From: Sporosarcina limicola
Lineage (GTDB): Bacteria > Bacillota > Bacilli > Bacillales_A > Planococcaceae
Direction of reading: 5' to 3'
Length of the DNA: 39,388 nucleotides
Assembly: GCF_014873855.1 (NCBI RefSeq)
Contig: NZ_JADBEL010000032.1
Location: 1-39,388 of the forward strand
The translations under genes and the position numbers were made by a program. Within the stretch, counting starts at the first letter, position 1. Each line of letters starts with the position of its first letter. The notes beneath the pieces are model-generated. The model saw only the letters and a program-made list of their open reading frames with translations, searched no databases and was not told the DNA's origin. Shown one piece after another: positions 25,402-37,277 of this stretch.

Positions 25402-26322
25402 TCAGACTTGATCTTTCCGTTTAAATAACTGTTCTACAATTGTCGATGAGCTGAACTGTCCAATAATCTGTGCCGCTTGCGTTATGAAAGGATCGTTTGA
25501 AGAATCTCTAACTGAATGAAGAGGCTTTTCAACTGTCATTTTTGCCAATATATCCTCCGTACGATTTATGTCTTCCTTTACATTCTTCATCGTTTCTTCC
25601 ACAACCGTTTCGGCAATAGACTGTGCCCTATTTGAAGTGAATGAAGTAGATGCAACGTTGCGTTCATATGCACCTCTATTGATTGCCGCTGTGATTTTTG
25701 CGATATCCGGTCTGTATTCCTGCGCCGCCTCCACTGCAAAATTCAGTTCCTGAGGATGGTCTGCAAAGTATGGATTATCATACCAATGTTGGTCTTCAAA
25801 TCGGCCTTGTGATGCTACAAGTGCATTGTTGTAAGGCGAGTTATACCAATCATTGGAAGGTTTACTAATGCCATGTTCCCTCGCAAGTGCAGGATCCGCA
25901 ATGAAAGCATTGACATGTGGCACTTCTCCAGGTGCTTGCTTAAAATCAGAGATAAGCTCATTCAAATGCGCTTTTCTTTTTGCGATTTCCTTTTCATCTC
26001 CAGACTGAATCGCTTCTTGTAGTGATCGGTTCTGGACATCAATCATATTGCCATAATACAACTTATTCTGCTTAGGTTCACCATTTACCTTATCGTACCA
26101 AGCTGGATGCTGCTTTGCTTGAAATTGATGATAGTCGGACCAGTCATTTGTACGAATCGCCTCGTGAATAAGACCGTTGCGTCCATGATTGACAGCCGCC
26201 AATGGATTTATTGCAGCAGCCTCTTTCCCCCATACTTTTCGCCACGCTTCATCCGATGTGCTGTTTGTATCTCGAACATGCATAGAGAATGAACTTGGAT
26301 CTTTCAGTGCAGATATAAACAT
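25402..26322 (-). CDS. Hypothetical protein, 306 residues
   Basis: I do not recognise this protein. It has no signal peptide or membrane segment, so it is probably cytoplasmic, or exported by a route not visible here. It is rich in Asn, Gln, Trp and Tyr (for example NDWYNSPYNNALVASQGRFEDQHWYDNPYF), with helical charged stretches (IQSGDEKEIAKRKAHLNELISDF; IAETVVEETMKNVKEDINRTEDIL). No catalytic motif stands out. ATG 26322 follows AGAGGTGG at six bases, a strong start. It has no operon partner: a dispersed repeat lies downstream and a decayed transposase upstream. Confidence 0.75.
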   Translation of the reverse strand: MFISALKDPSSFSMHVRDTNSTSDEAWRKVWGKEAAAINPLAAVNHGRNGLIHEAIRTNDWSDYHQFQAKQHPAWYDKVNGEPKQNKLYYGNMIDVQNRSLQEAIQSGDEKEIAKRKAHLNELISDFKQAPGEVPHVNAFIADPALAREHGISKPSNDWYNSPYNNALVASQGRFEDQHWYDNPYFADHPQELNFAVEAAQEYRPDIAKITAAINRGAYERNVASTSFTSNRAQSIAETVVEETMKNVKEDINRTEDILAKMTVEKPLHSVRDSSNDPFITQAAQIIGQFSSSTIVEQLFKRKDQV

Positions 26323-26489
26323 GATTCCACCTCTTTTTTTATTATCACAAGTAACTAATTCTATTGTACAACTAGATTCGCATAATTCATATGCACTTTT
26401 ATAGATAAGTCTGTAAAAGGAGCTATTTTCTCAAAAATGCTGGTGAGTTATTGAAAAACCTAGCTAGACATGGTTCAATTTATCCATCC

Positions 26490-26777
26490 GCTAAAATCGC
26501 TTCTTTGGCCAGTTATACGTCGTTCGTTTCAGCAAGTCATACACAGCGCCCTGCTTAGGTACATCAGAAAAAACCCCCTGATTCCAATGTACCGTAAAGG
26601 TTTTTCTCTTGTAGCACGAGCGAAAAGATAAATTGAATGAGAATAAGTGCTGAAATACCTTTTCTTTCCGAATAGTAGATTGGTGTAGGAAAGCAGCTAT
26701 TTTCTCCTGTTTGAAAAGAGGTTAACTAGAGATTTTAGATGGTCATGTTGAATTGAATCTGGTAAAATAGATGACAT
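26490..26777 (-). pseudogene. Remnant of an IS4-type transposase N-terminus
   Basis: From ATG 26777 (AAAGGATG upstream) the minus strand reads MSSILPDSIQHDHLKSLVNL ... ERKGISALILIQFIFSLVLQEKNLYGTLES, then a stop after GGFF. A single-base frame change continues as DVPKQGAVYDLLKRTTYNWPKKRF, then a stop. The series 'FIFxLVxxxKNLYxTLES ... KxxVYxxL ... YNW' matches the N-terminal part of IS4-family transposases known from Firmicutes. Only about 95 of some 400-450 residues remain, with no DDE catalytic region. Family assignment is from memory of the motif. Confidence 0.6.
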
Positions 26778-26885
26778 AAAAAAAACATCCTTTCTTTGGT
26801 TGGTTGGTTGGTTGGTTGGTTGGTTGGTTGGTTGGTTGGTTGGTTGGTGTCGCACCTTTATTTCACCAAAGAATTGGGTGTTTTC
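26777..26885. repeat. Inverted repeat flanking the (TTGG) microsatellite
   Basis: Arm AAAACATCCTTTCTTTGGT (about 26782-26800) is an imperfect inverse of ACCAAAGAATTGGGTGTTTT (26865-26884), with a nine-base perfect core (TTCTTTGGT / ACCAAAGAA). The loop is about 65 bases and almost all of it is the tetranucleotide repeat. It lies directly upstream of the transposase remnant's start, so it may be part of the old element end or its leader. Confidence 0.6.
26796..26848. repeat. (TTGG)13 tetranucleotide microsatellite
   Basis: Thirteen uninterrupted TTGG units plus one base. On the minus strand it reads as CCAA repeats, placed some 20 bases before the ATG of the transposase remnant at 26777. The rest of the spacer 26323-27231 shows no other gene. 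Confidence 0.97.
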
Positions 26886-27152
26886 TATATTTTTTAACCA
26901 AAACAGGTTGTAAACTACGTTTTAATGCGGTTTTAGTCGAAATATCTAACTCCGAAATTCGAATTATCTAATTATTAAATTATTAAATTATTGGATTATA
27001 TAAGTTAAAGTTAACTTTTATACTTTTGTTGAATCTATACATGCTTGTTTTACGCGTTTGTTTCGACTATTCAAGTATAAATAGACCGCTAATCTTTCGT
27101 TCAACTTATTTAGAAAACAACATCGATAAATCCTTGACATGGGTTCAGGTAC

Positions 27153-27190
27153 AAAAAGGAACCCTTGATATCGCCTCAGGGGTTCCTTTT
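27153..27190 (-). terminator. Rho-independent terminator of the ilv-leu operon, after ilvA
   Basis: AAAAGGAACCC-TTGA pairs with TCAGGGGTTCCTTTT. On the minus strand the stem is followed by five T. It is 40 bp beyond the ilvA stop codon. Confidence 0.88.
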
Positions 27191-27231
27191 CTACATGTTG
27201 ATTCGATTTAAGAACAGCGTTGCATTTCCGT

Positions 27232-28218
27232 TCAAATAGTAATGACATAATCAGTACATTTCGTGACACAGTCTGCTAGCTTACTGACATCGAAGTTACC
27301 TCCACTAACAATCACACCGATCCGTTTTGCTGAATTGGGCAATCTTTTATTTAGGACAGCCGCCACCGCTGCCGCTGCTGCCCCTTCGACAAGCATCTTT
27401 TCACGTTCAAGCATGAACAAGATTGCCGATGAAATCTCCTCTTCGGTTACGGTGAGCATTTCATCCACATAGTCGCGAATGATTCCCATCGTCACTTTGC
27501 CTGGATCTTTGACTTGGATTCCTTCCGCTATCGTCGGTAAAAAGGGTGTCGTATTGCGATTTAAACCATAATACGCTGAGACGATAGCAGGTGCATTTGC
27601 CGCCTGTACGCCAATTACCTTGACAGTTGGACGAATTGTTTTCACAGCTAGCGCAGTCCCTGCAAGAAGTCCCCCGCCGCCCGCAGGCACAACAATCGTG
27701 TCTATGTCAGGTTGCTGCTGCAACATCTCCATCGCAACCGTTGCCTGCCCTTCAATAACAGCTAAATCATCAAATGGATGGACAAATGTTGCGCCTGTTG
27801 CAAGTTGTTCGGAACGGGCCGCCAAGTAAGCTTCATCAAAACTTTGTCCAACAAGTCGCACAGTCGCTCCGTATCTTCGGGTTGCTTCCACTTTTGCTAT
27901 TGGTGTCGTCGTTGGCATAAAAATAGTTACAGGCACACCCTTTTTCCTTCCTGCAAGCGCAACTCCCTGTGCATGGTTTCCAGCGGATGCGGCCAATAGC
28001 CCTCTCGCACATTCCTCCTCAGAAAGTTGTGCAATTTTATTGAATGCCCCCCGCACTTTAAAGGATCCTGTCTTTTGTAAATTTTCAAGTTTTAAATATA
28101 CTTCGGATTTTGTCCATTCATTCAACGTCTCGGATTGTTTAAAAGGCGTTCGGTGAACAATTTCTGTCAGTCTTTCAAAAGCATCGAATAAGCGCGCTGT
28201 GTCATACGAATTCCCAAT
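27232..28218 (-). CDS. ilvA: Threonine dehydratase, short form without regulatory domain
   Basis: A PLP enzyme converting threonine to 2-oxobutanoate, the first step to isoleucine. Lys54 in TGSFKVRGAFNK binds PLP; SAGNHAQGVA and GGGGLLAG hold the cofactor and its phosphate. The length of 328 residues matches TdcB-like catabolic enzymes; the C-terminal ACT-type domain of classical IlvA (over 400 residues) is absent. Start: no ATG or GTG is in frame near the expected N-terminus. AAAAGGAG (28227-28234) lies eight bases before an ATT at 28218, which I take as the start. A longer frame opens at a TTG (28281), but its first residues come from a dispersed repeat. It is the last gene of the ilv-leu operon. 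Confidence 0.82.
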   Translation of the reverse strand: MGNSYDTARLFDAFERLTEIVHRTPFKQSETLNEWTKSEVYLKLENLQKTGSFKVRGAFNKIAQLSEEECARGLLAASAGNHAQGVALAGRKKGVPVTIFMPTTTPIAKVEATRRYGATVRLVGQSFDEAYLAARSEQLATGATFVHPFDDLAVIEGQATVAMEMLQQQPDIDTIVVPAGGGGLLAGTALAVKTIRPTVKVIGVQAANAPAIVSAYYGLNRNTTPFLPTIAEGIQVKDPGKVTMGIIRDYVDEMLTVTEEEISSAILFMLEREKMLVEGAAAAAVAAVLNKRLPNSAKRIGVIVSGGNFDVSKLADCVTKCTDYVITI

Positions 28219-28252
28219 ACCATCATCTCCTTTTGAACTTGTATTATCAAAT

Positions 28253-28468
28253 ACGCCTCGGCGTATTTGCGCCCTGATCAAGTAAGGAAGTTAGCCTAAG
28301 AACGGCACATCCTTGCGACAATCAGGAGGAATGAAATTCAATTCCTCCCAGCTAACTGACCTGCACCACGCAGGCCCAACCTTGCTCAATTGACTCCTTT
28401 CAAAATCTGTGGCATCCCCGGAGACTTTTAACGTTATTCAGCAGGGATTGTTCTTCTGCTGAATAACA
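28253..28468. repeat. Dispersed intergenic repeat, copy C, in the leuD-ilvA spacer
   Basis: It begins with the hairpin AATACGCC/GGCGTATT and GCGCCC as in copy A, then the GTAAGGAAGTTAGCCTAAGA block as in copy B. Further strong hairpins follow: GGAGGAAT/ATTCCTCC (28323-28349), CCTGC/GCAGG (28361-28375), and TTATTCAGCAG/CTGCTGAATAA (about 28434-28466) right after the leuD stop. It lies inside the operon transcript, and the end nearest ilvA enters the open frame upstream of the ilvA start. Confidence 0.7.
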
Positions 28469-29062
28469 TTAAACGAGCTGTTGTTGACGCTCTTCATACT
28501 TAGTAATATGTGATTCATATTGGAATGTAAGTGCAATCTCATCCCAACCATTTAACAACATCTGCTTATAATATGGGTCGATATCAAACGAGTATGCCTT
28601 CTCATCTTGCCCGGTCACTGTCTGTTTCTCTAAATTAACATGAATGGTATAGGGCTGTTGTTTCCCCTTCGCCAATAGTTCTTCCACTTCAGAAACATCC
28701 AATCGAATAGGAAGTAAGCCATTTTTCATGCAGTTACTATAAAAGATATCTGCGAAACTGGGTGCAATGACGACATTGAATCCATAGTCCAAAATTGACC
28801 AAGGCGCGTGTTCTCTCGAAGAACCACAACCGAAGTTTTCATGCGCAACTAGGATTTTGGATTCTTTGAATCGTTCATCATTGAGTATAAAATCTTCCAC
28901 TTTGGTATCATCCGCATTAAAACGCCAATGATAAAACAGATATTTGCCGAATCCCGTCCGCTCAATTCGTTTCAAGAACTCTTTTGAAATGATCTGGTCG
29001 GTATCGACATTTTTTCGGTCAAGTGGCGTCAAAACGCTAGTAACTTCATTAATTGGTTTCAT
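28469..29062 (-). CDS. leuD: 3-isopropylmalate dehydratase, small subunit
   Basis: A 197-residue swivel-domain subunit that pairs with LeuC to isomerise 2- to 3-isopropylmalate in leucine synthesis. Typical motifs are DRKNVDTDQIISKEFLK near the N-terminus and ILVAHENFGCGSSREHAPW near 75-95. The length matches Bacillales LeuD. ATG 29062 is preceded by AAAGGAGG at about nine bases. It follows leuC by 27 bp, and a structured repeat separates it from ilvA. Confidence 0.97.
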   Translation of the reverse strand: MKPINEVTSVLTPLDRKNVDTDQIISKEFLKRIERTGFGKYLFYHWRFNADDTKVEDFILNDERFKESKILVAHENFGCGSSREHAPWSILDYGFNVVIAPSFADIFYSNCMKNGLLPIRLDVSEVEELLAKGKQQPYTIHVNLEKQTVTGQDEKAYSFDIDPYYKQMLLNGWDEIALTFQYESHITKYEERQQQLV

Positions 29063-29089
29063 CTACTCCATCCTCCTTTGCCGTTACGA

Positions 29090-30493
29090 CTAGATTGCTT
29101 GCATTTCTCTAACATCTACGAAACAACCTGCAATTGCTGATGCCGCCGCCATTTCTGGACTCATCAGATGCGTGCGAGAACCAGCTCCTTGACGTCCTTC
29201 GAAGTTTCGATTCGATGTGGAAGCGCATCGCTCCCCTGCTGGAACTACATCGTCATTCATCGCGAGACACATACTACAACCCGTCTCCCGCCATTCAAAT
29301 CCAGCTTCAATGAAAACGGACGCAAGCCCTTCTTCTTCAGCCTGTTTTTTTACAGTTCGTGATCCCGGCACAACAATCGCGGTCACAGAAGAATGTACTT
29401 TCTTTCCTGCAACTACTTTTGCAGCAGCCCGCAAATCACTTAGCCGCGCGTTCGTACATGAACCGATAAAAACGTGTTGGATAGCAATCGATGTCAACGG
29501 CATTCCTTCTTCAAGCCCCATATAGGTGAGCGCCTTTTTTAGTGCATCCTTATCTGACTCTGATTCAAAGTCTTTTGCATAGGGAATATGTGCGGAGATG
29601 CCTGAACCCATCGACGGGTTCGTTCCCCATGTTACGAATGGTTCGATGTCAGCCGCATCAATTTCTACAATGGTATCATATGTAGCTCCTTCATCTGTTG
29701 CGAGGGATAACCAGTATGCCGCCGCCTTATCAAATGCCGCACCTTCCGGAACATGCTTGCGGCCTTTTAAGTATGCGACTGTCGTTTCATCCGGACTAAT
29801 CAAACCGGCTTTTGCTCCTGCCTCGATAGACATATTGCAAACGGTCATCCGTTCTTCCATTGTCAGATTCCGGATGGCCTCTCCCGTAAATTCAATAATA
29901 TGTCCTGTTCCCATATCGATGCCGAATTTTGAGATAATCGCCAAAATAACATCTTTTGACGTGACACCGAAGCCCAATTTTCCGTTAATGCGGACTTCCA
30001 TCGTTTTCGGTTTTGCTTGCCACAATGTCTGTGTTGACAAAACGTGTTCAACCTCACTCGTACCAATACCAAACGCAATTGAACCGAATGCACCATGTGT
30101 GGATGTATGACTATCCCCGCACACAATTGTTTTCCCTGGCTGTGTCAAACCAAGTTCTGGTCCGATAATATGGACAATTCCCTGATCGGGATGGTCCATA
30201 TTTGCAAGCGGAATGTTGAATTCATCACAATTCGTCTGTAAGGTATTGATTTGCTTGAGTGCGATTGGGTCCTGAATTGCATCCCTATTTCGCGTTGGCA
30301 CGTTATGGTCCATCGTCGCGAAACATAGTTCAGGTTGCCGTACAGTCCGATTCGCCAGCCTCAATCCTTCAAACGCCTGGGGAGAAGTCACTTCATGTAA
30401 TAAATGAAGGTCGATATAGAGCAAATCCGGTTTCCCCTTCTCTTCATATACGACATGCTGATCCCAAATTTTCTCTATAATATTTTTCATCAT
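29090..30493 (-). CDS. leuC: 3-isopropylmalate dehydratase, large subunit
   Basis: A 467-residue aconitase-family catalytic subunit carrying a [4Fe-4S] cluster. The cluster cysteines lie in [10 protein letters not shown] and [24 protein letters not shown] and [10 protein letters not shown] are conserved substrate motifs. It acts with LeuD. ATG 30493 has AAAGGAG eight bases upstream; the next codon is also ATG. It is 17 bp after leuB. Confidence 0.97.
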   Translation of the reverse strand: MMKNIIEKIWDQHVVYEEKGKPDLLYIDLHLLHEVTSPQAFEGLRLANRTVRQPELCFATMDHNVPTRNRDAIQDPIALKQINTLQTNCDEFNIPLANMDHPDQGIVHIIGPELGLTQPGKTIVCGDSHTSTHGAFGSIAFGIGTSEVEHVLSTQTLWQAKPKTMEVRINGKLGFGVTSKDVILAIISKFGIDMGTGHIIEFTGEAIRNLTMEERMTVCNMSIEAGAKAGLISPDETTVAYLKGRKHVPEGAAFDKAAAYWLSLATDEGATYDTIVEIDAADIEPFVTWGTNPSMGSGISAHIPYAKDFESESDKDALKKALTYMGLEEGMPLTSIAIQHVFIGSCTNARLSDLRAAAKVVAGKKVHSSVTAIVVPGSRTVKKQAEEEGLASVFIEAGFEWRETGCSMCLAMNDDVVPAGERCASTSNRNFEGRQGAGSRTHLMSPEMAAASAIAGCFVDVREMQAI

Positions 30494-30510
30494 TTGTCCT
30501 TCTCCTTTCC

Positions 30511-31611
30511 TTAAACGTATGAAAACATAATACTATTCGAAACAAACTGTACATCTAATTCATCAATCACTTTAGCTGTCCATTCTTGTGTCGATAAAGC
30601 CCGTTGCCCTGATGCCGCAAGATCAGCTGTGAAGAATCCATCTTCGAACACTGTATTAACTGCTTCCTCAATTGCCGAAGCTTCTGTTTTCATACCAAAT
30701 GAATAATTCAGCATCATCGCAACCGAAAGAATGGCAGCTGCTGGATTCGCTAAACCACGGCCAGCAATTTCAGGCGCAGATCCATGGACCGGTTCATAAA
30801 GGCCGAATCCATCAGAGCGGAGACTAGCGGATGGCAGTACACCAAGAGAACCTGTAATAACAGATGCCTCATCGCTTAAAATATCGCCAAACATGTTTTC
30901 CGTCACGATAACATCAAATGCAGCTGGATTGGTTATTAGCTTCATGGCAGTTGAGTCGACTAACATATGCTCTACTTCAATGTCTGGATAAGCTTTCTTC
31001 TTCTCCTCAACAACTTCGCGCCACAACTTACTTGTTTCCAACACATTCGCCTTATCGACCGACGCTACTTTTCCTCTACGAAGACGAGCCACTTCAAACG
31101 CTTTTTCTACAATACGCTCAATCTCTTCACGTGTATAAACAAGCGTGTCAACTGCTGACTTTTCCGTTCGATGACTCGGTTCCCCGAAATATAAACCGCC
31201 CGTCAGTTCCCGAACAATCAACATGTCAACTTCCATTGCCACTTCTTCTTTAAGAGGGGATGCATGGAGTAAAGATGGAACAGCTTTCACAGGTCGAAGA
31301 TTGGCAAATAGGTCGAAATGTTTCCGAATAGCCAACAATCCTTTTTCAGGCCGTAGCGCTGAAGGATTGTTATCCCATTTCGGTCCACCGACTGCCCCGA
31401 GAAGCACTGCATCACTATTTTCACAAAGTGCAATCGTTTCATCTGGAAGTGGGTTATTATGCTTGTCGATTGCATTCCCACCGATTGCTCCGTATTCGAT
31501 ATGGAACTTATGGTTGAAACGTCTTGCGATAACTTCAAGAATCTTCACCGCCGCTTCTGTCACTTCTGGGCCGATTCCATCACCTGGTAATACCGCTACT
31601 CTCTTCTCCAT
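30511..31611 (-). CDS. leuB: 3-isopropylmalate dehydrogenase
   Basis: A 366-residue NAD-dependent oxidative decarboxylase making 2-oxoisocaproate. Motifs are [12 protein letters not shown] at the start, [21 protein letters not shown], and the dinucleotide site region [31 protein letters not shown] start at ATG 31611, after AAGGAGGAG; a longer frame to 31647 would translate the ribosome site. It follows leuA by 64 bp. Confidence 0.97.
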   Translation of the reverse strand: MEKRVAVLPGDGIGPEVTEAAVKILEVIARRFNHKFHIEYGAIGGNAIDKHNNPLPDETIALCENSDAVLLGAVGGPKWDNNPSALRPEKGLLAIRKHFDLFANLRPVKAVPSLLHASPLKEEVAMEVDMLIVRELTGGLYFGEPSHRTEKSAVDTLVYTREEIERIVEKAFEVARLRRGKVASVDKANVLETSKLWREVVEEKKKAYPDIEVEHMLVDSTAMKLITNPAAFDVIVTENMFGDILSDEASVITGSLGVLPSASLRSDGFGLYEPVHGSAPEIAGRGLANPAAAILSVAMMLNYSFGMKTEASAIEEAVNTVFEDGFFTADLAASGQRALSTQEWTAKVIDELDVQFVSNSIMFSYV

Positions 31612-31675
31612 AGAACTTCTCCTCCTTGTTTTTGTCCATCCGCTCATTTATTTATTTAAAATATTACATTTTCCA

Positions 31676-34399
<2,724 letters not shown>

Positions 34400-34915
34400 T
34401 TATTTCAAAATGGATAACTGGGGTGATTGGACTTTCTGTGTTTCGCGAACGAATGCCGTAGCGCCTGTTCTCGACAATTCCTTGATGCCATAGGGCTTCA
34501 ATAGGTCGATAAATGCTTCAATTTTTTCCGGATTTCCAGTCACTTGATAGGTGACGACGTTTTTACCTGTGTCGATAATTGTCGCTCGGAACGGTTCGAT
34601 GATACTGTTCATTTCACTTCTAACATGCGGTGGTGAAATGACTTTTACTAGAGCAAGCTCCCGCATAACAATCGCTTTGTCCGTAATGTCATTCACTTTG
34701 ATGACGTCGATTTGTTTTTGAAGCTGTTTAACGAGTTGCTCAATTTTCCGTTCATCTTCTACATTGACGATGAACGTCATTTTCGACATGCCCGGCTGTT
34801 CAATGTGGCCAACCGTAATACTTTCAATATTGAACTGCCTTTTCATGAGTAACCCGGTTACCCGGTTCAACACGCCACTTTGGTTAATAACCGTTACGGT
34901 AATGACTCGTTTCAT
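34400..34915 (-). CDS. ilvN: Acetolactate synthase, small regulatory subunit
   Basis: A 171-residue regulatory subunit with an N-terminal ACT domain ([29 protein letters not shown]) and the C-terminal ALS small-subunit domain. It binds valine-type feedback inhibitors and activates the large subunit. The ATG overlaps the ilvB stop by 4 bp (ATGA), a standard coupling. Called ilvH in some species. Confidence 0.96.
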   Translation of the reverse strand: MKRVITVTVINQSGVLNRVTGLLMKRQFNIESITVGHIEQPGMSKMTFIVNVEDERKIEQLVKQLQKQIDVIKVNDITDKAIVMRELALVKVISPPHVRSEMNSIIEPFRATIIDTGKNVVTYQVTGNPEKIEAFIDLLKPYGIKELSRTGATAFVRETQKVQSPQLSILK

Positions 34916-36669
34916 TTGCGACTCACTCCAATCATTTCATGTAATCCTTTACCTGGCGACACCATTGGATAGACGTTTTGTAGCTGTTTCACACGGCAGT
35001 CTATCAATACAGGTTCATCCGATAATAGTGCCTCTTGGAAAACCGCTTCTGCCTGTTCTAACGTCTCGATTCGATAGCCTTTGATGTCATATGCTTCTGC
35101 CAGTTTCACAAAATCCGGTTGAACTGGAATCAGGGATTGGGAATACCTTTGTTCATAGAATGTTTCTTGCCACTGGCGTACCATTCCGAGACACTGGTTA
35201 TTCAAAATGACAACTTTGACCGGGATGCGTAGCTCTTGTAAAAGCGATAATTCCTGTGCTGTCATCTGGAAGCCGGCGTCACCAACAATCGCAACAACTC
35301 GTTTATCCGGTTTTGCCAATTGTGCCCCAATTGCCGCTGGAAAACCAAATCCCATCGTGCCAAGACCACCTGATGTCACCCAATGATCTGGGTTATTCAA
35401 TGAATAGTATTGTGCTGCCCACATCTGATGCTGTCCGACATCCGTCGTTACGATTGCATCGCCTTTTGTAATGCGATGAATAATTTCGAGTGCCTGTTGT
35501 GGGAGTAATTCCTTTTCTTCAGCCTCATACCATAAAGGATATTGCGCAGTTAATTCTTTCAAATAAGTGTTCCAGTCATCCGCTTTAGGCGATTCAATGT
35601 CTTGCTTCAACAAGGCTTGTAATGCCTCTTTCGCATCTGCCACAATTGGGATTTCTGTAGGAACGTTTTTCCCGATTTCAGCAGGATCAATATCTATATG
35701 AATGATTTTTGCATTTGGCGCAAACGTCGCTAGATTCCCCGTCAATCGATCGTCAAACCTTGCTCCAATATTGACAAGTACATCACATTCACTCAGCGCC
35801 ATGTTGGATGTGTACGTACCGTGCATGCCAGCCATTCCAAGAAACAGTTCATGGTCGCCACGAATCCCTCCTAAACCGAGAAGCGTATTCGTCACTGGAA
35901 CTCGATGCTTTTCTATAAACTCTTTCAATTCATCCATCGCTTGTGCATGGAGTATGCCTGCACCGGCAAGGATGAGTGGCTTTTCCGCTAGGGAAATCGC
36001 TTGTGCCGCTTTTTGTATTTGTAAAAAATTTGGTGTCGTTGTCGGTTGATAACCCGGCAAATTCACTTCTTCATCCACCTCTTCCACTGGGATGAACAGC
36101 GCTGTTGCAATATCTTTCGGAATGTCGACGACGACTGGTCCACGTCTACCCGTGGATGCGATATGGAATGCTTCCTTGATAATTCTTGGTAAGTCAGCCA
36201 CATCTTTCACTTGGTAGTTATGCTTTGTGATTGGCTGTGTGATTCCGATAATATCCGCTTCCTGAAAGGCGTCCGTCCCGATGACAGCACTTGCAACTTG
36301 CCCGGTGAAGACGACAAGGGGTAACGAGTCCATCATTGCATCTGTAATTCCAGTTACTAAATTCGTAGCTCCCGGTCCAGACGTTGCGATAACGACACCC
36401 GGTTTTCCGGAAACCCTCGCGTATCCTTCCGCTGCGTGAATCGCGCCTTGTTCATGACGTGCAAGCACATGAGAAATGGGGTTTTTGTATAACGCATCAT
36501 AAATTGGTAAAACAGCCCCTCCAGGGTAGCCAAAAATAACTTCGACACCTTGGTCCTTTAACGCTTGAATGAGCACGGCCGACCCATCATTCGGCTGTTC
36601 AGTTTGTTCTACTACTTTGTCCGTGGCCATCTCCGTCCCCGCCTGCTTCGTTTGAACTCCAGCATTCAT
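34912..36669 (-). CDS. ilvB: Acetolactate synthase, large catalytic subunit
   Basis: A 585-residue ThDP- and FAD-dependent enzyme that condenses pyruvate with pyruvate or 2-oxobutanoate. [15 protein letters not shown] and the ThDP Glu in [15 protein letters not shown] mark the N-terminal domain; [11 protein letters not shown] is in the FAD domain; the ThDP-Mg motif [15 protein letters not shown] ... [12 protein letters not shown] is in the C-terminal domain. About 25 extra N-terminal residues precede the core. ATG 36669 has AAGGAGG nine bases upstream. It is the first gene behind the T-box. Confidence 0.97.
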   Translation of the reverse strand: MNAGVQTKQAGTEMATDKVVEQTEQPNDGSAVLIQALKDQGVEVIFGYPGGAVLPIYDALYKNPISHVLARHEQGAIHAAEGYARVSGKPGVVIATSGPGATNLVTGITDAMMDSLPLVVFTGQVASAVIGTDAFQEADIIGITQPITKHNYQVKDVADLPRIIKEAFHIASTGRRGPVVVDIPKDIATALFIPVEEVDEEVNLPGYQPTTTPNFLQIQKAAQAISLAEKPLILAGAGILHAQAMDELKEFIEKHRVPVTNTLLGLGGIRGDHELFLGMAGMHGTYTSNMALSECDVLVNIGARFDDRLTGNLATFAPNAKIIHIDIDPAEIGKNVPTEIPIVADAKEALQALLKQDIESPKADDWNTYLKELTAQYPLWYEAEEKELLPQQALEIIHRITKGDAIVTTDVGQHQMWAAQYYSLNNPDHWVTSGGLGTMGFGFPAAIGAQLAKPDKRVVAIVGDAGFQMTAQELSLLQELRIPVKVVILNNQCLGMVRQWQETFYEQRYSQSLIPVQPDFVKLAEAYDIKGYRIETLEQAEAVFQEALLSDEPVLIDCRVKQLQNVYPMVSPGKGLHEMIGVSRK

Positions 36670-36749
36670 CTAAAACTCCTCCTTACTTTTATTTTAAAAT
36701 TAATTAATCTATATTATTGTCTTGCCTCCAGGCGCCTTCCGCTTTTCTG

Positions 36750-37255
36750 ATAATAAAAAGCTTTTTCATCCCACGCAAAGAAATATTTCCTTTACATAGG
36801 GATGAAAAAGCTTTTCATGGTACCACCCTTGTTCGCGATAAACTCATCGCCTCATGAATAGACGTAAGTCTATTCGTTTATAACGGGGGTGGAGTTATCC
36901 ACACCCGGGACTGCCTACAATTAAGTAAGGTAGTTCAAAATGTCCGGGAAAAATAGCTGTCAGGGGCCTGCATGATGCAGGTCACGCAGTCATTGCCACA
37001 GGACCCCGTGGCGTACTTAGGCTGCGACCAGTCAGCTTGCTTCTCCGCTGCTCACGTATCAAAAACATACGCTCCGCTGCTCAAAGTTGCGCTTCCTAGT
37101 ACTCCTTGGCTCTTTTTGTCCTCCATTTTGAACTCCAATGTAAGTTCAACAATCCACTCCGAGGTGATGTCGCAAATAGTTGTATTACCGGCTTTCAGCA
37201 CGACCGGCTCTCTGGGAATACAAGTTCTATCTACTTTTGCCTCATCATCGAGTTA
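36750..37255 (-). ncRNA. T-box riboswitch leader of ilvB, likely isoleucine-specific
   Basis: On the minus strand, stem I runs from about 37255 to 37150 with AGTA (37232-37235) and a distal region AGAGAGCCGG ... GCTGAAAGCCGG. The T-box sequence AAGGGTGGTACC is at 36819-36830, pairing uncharged tRNA. The terminator is a perfect 17-bp stem (36799-36815 with 36756-36772) plus T-tract. In the specifier loop the triplet AUC (37166-37168) sits just before CCTC, which closes the lower helix with GAGG (37241-37244), so AUC (Ile) fits better than the overlapping CUC (Leu). Stem III is AATAGAC/GTCTATT. The leader is about 200 bases longer than usual because of the segment at 36932-37134. Confidence 0.88.
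36932..37134. mobile_element. 203-bp MITE-like insertion within the T-box leader
   Basis: The segment is bounded by perfect 11-bp inverted repeats, AGTTCAAAATG (36932-36942) and CATTTTGAACT (37124-37134). It sits between stem I and the antiterminator domain, where usual leaders have far less sequence. Inside are two direct copies of GAGCAGCGGAG (minus strand) flanking a hairpin CGTAT/ATACG, and a palindrome CCTGCAT/ATGCAGG that resembles 28361-28375. It has no coding capacity. No clear target-site duplication is visible, so it could also be an expanded native helix. Confidence 0.5.
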
Positions 37256-37277
37256 AATGTATTAAATTTGACTAAAG

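Noticed and set aside
26886..27150. Further coding remnant of the transposase or a tRNA in the AT-rich spacer before ilvA
   Set aside because: No continued transposase similarity, no tRNA cloverleaf, and only short AT-rich repeats (ATTAAATT) could be seen.
28200..28281. TTG 28281 as the start of ilvA
   Set aside because: No ribosome site precedes it, its first residues derive from a dispersed repeat, and the family N-terminus begins near 28218.
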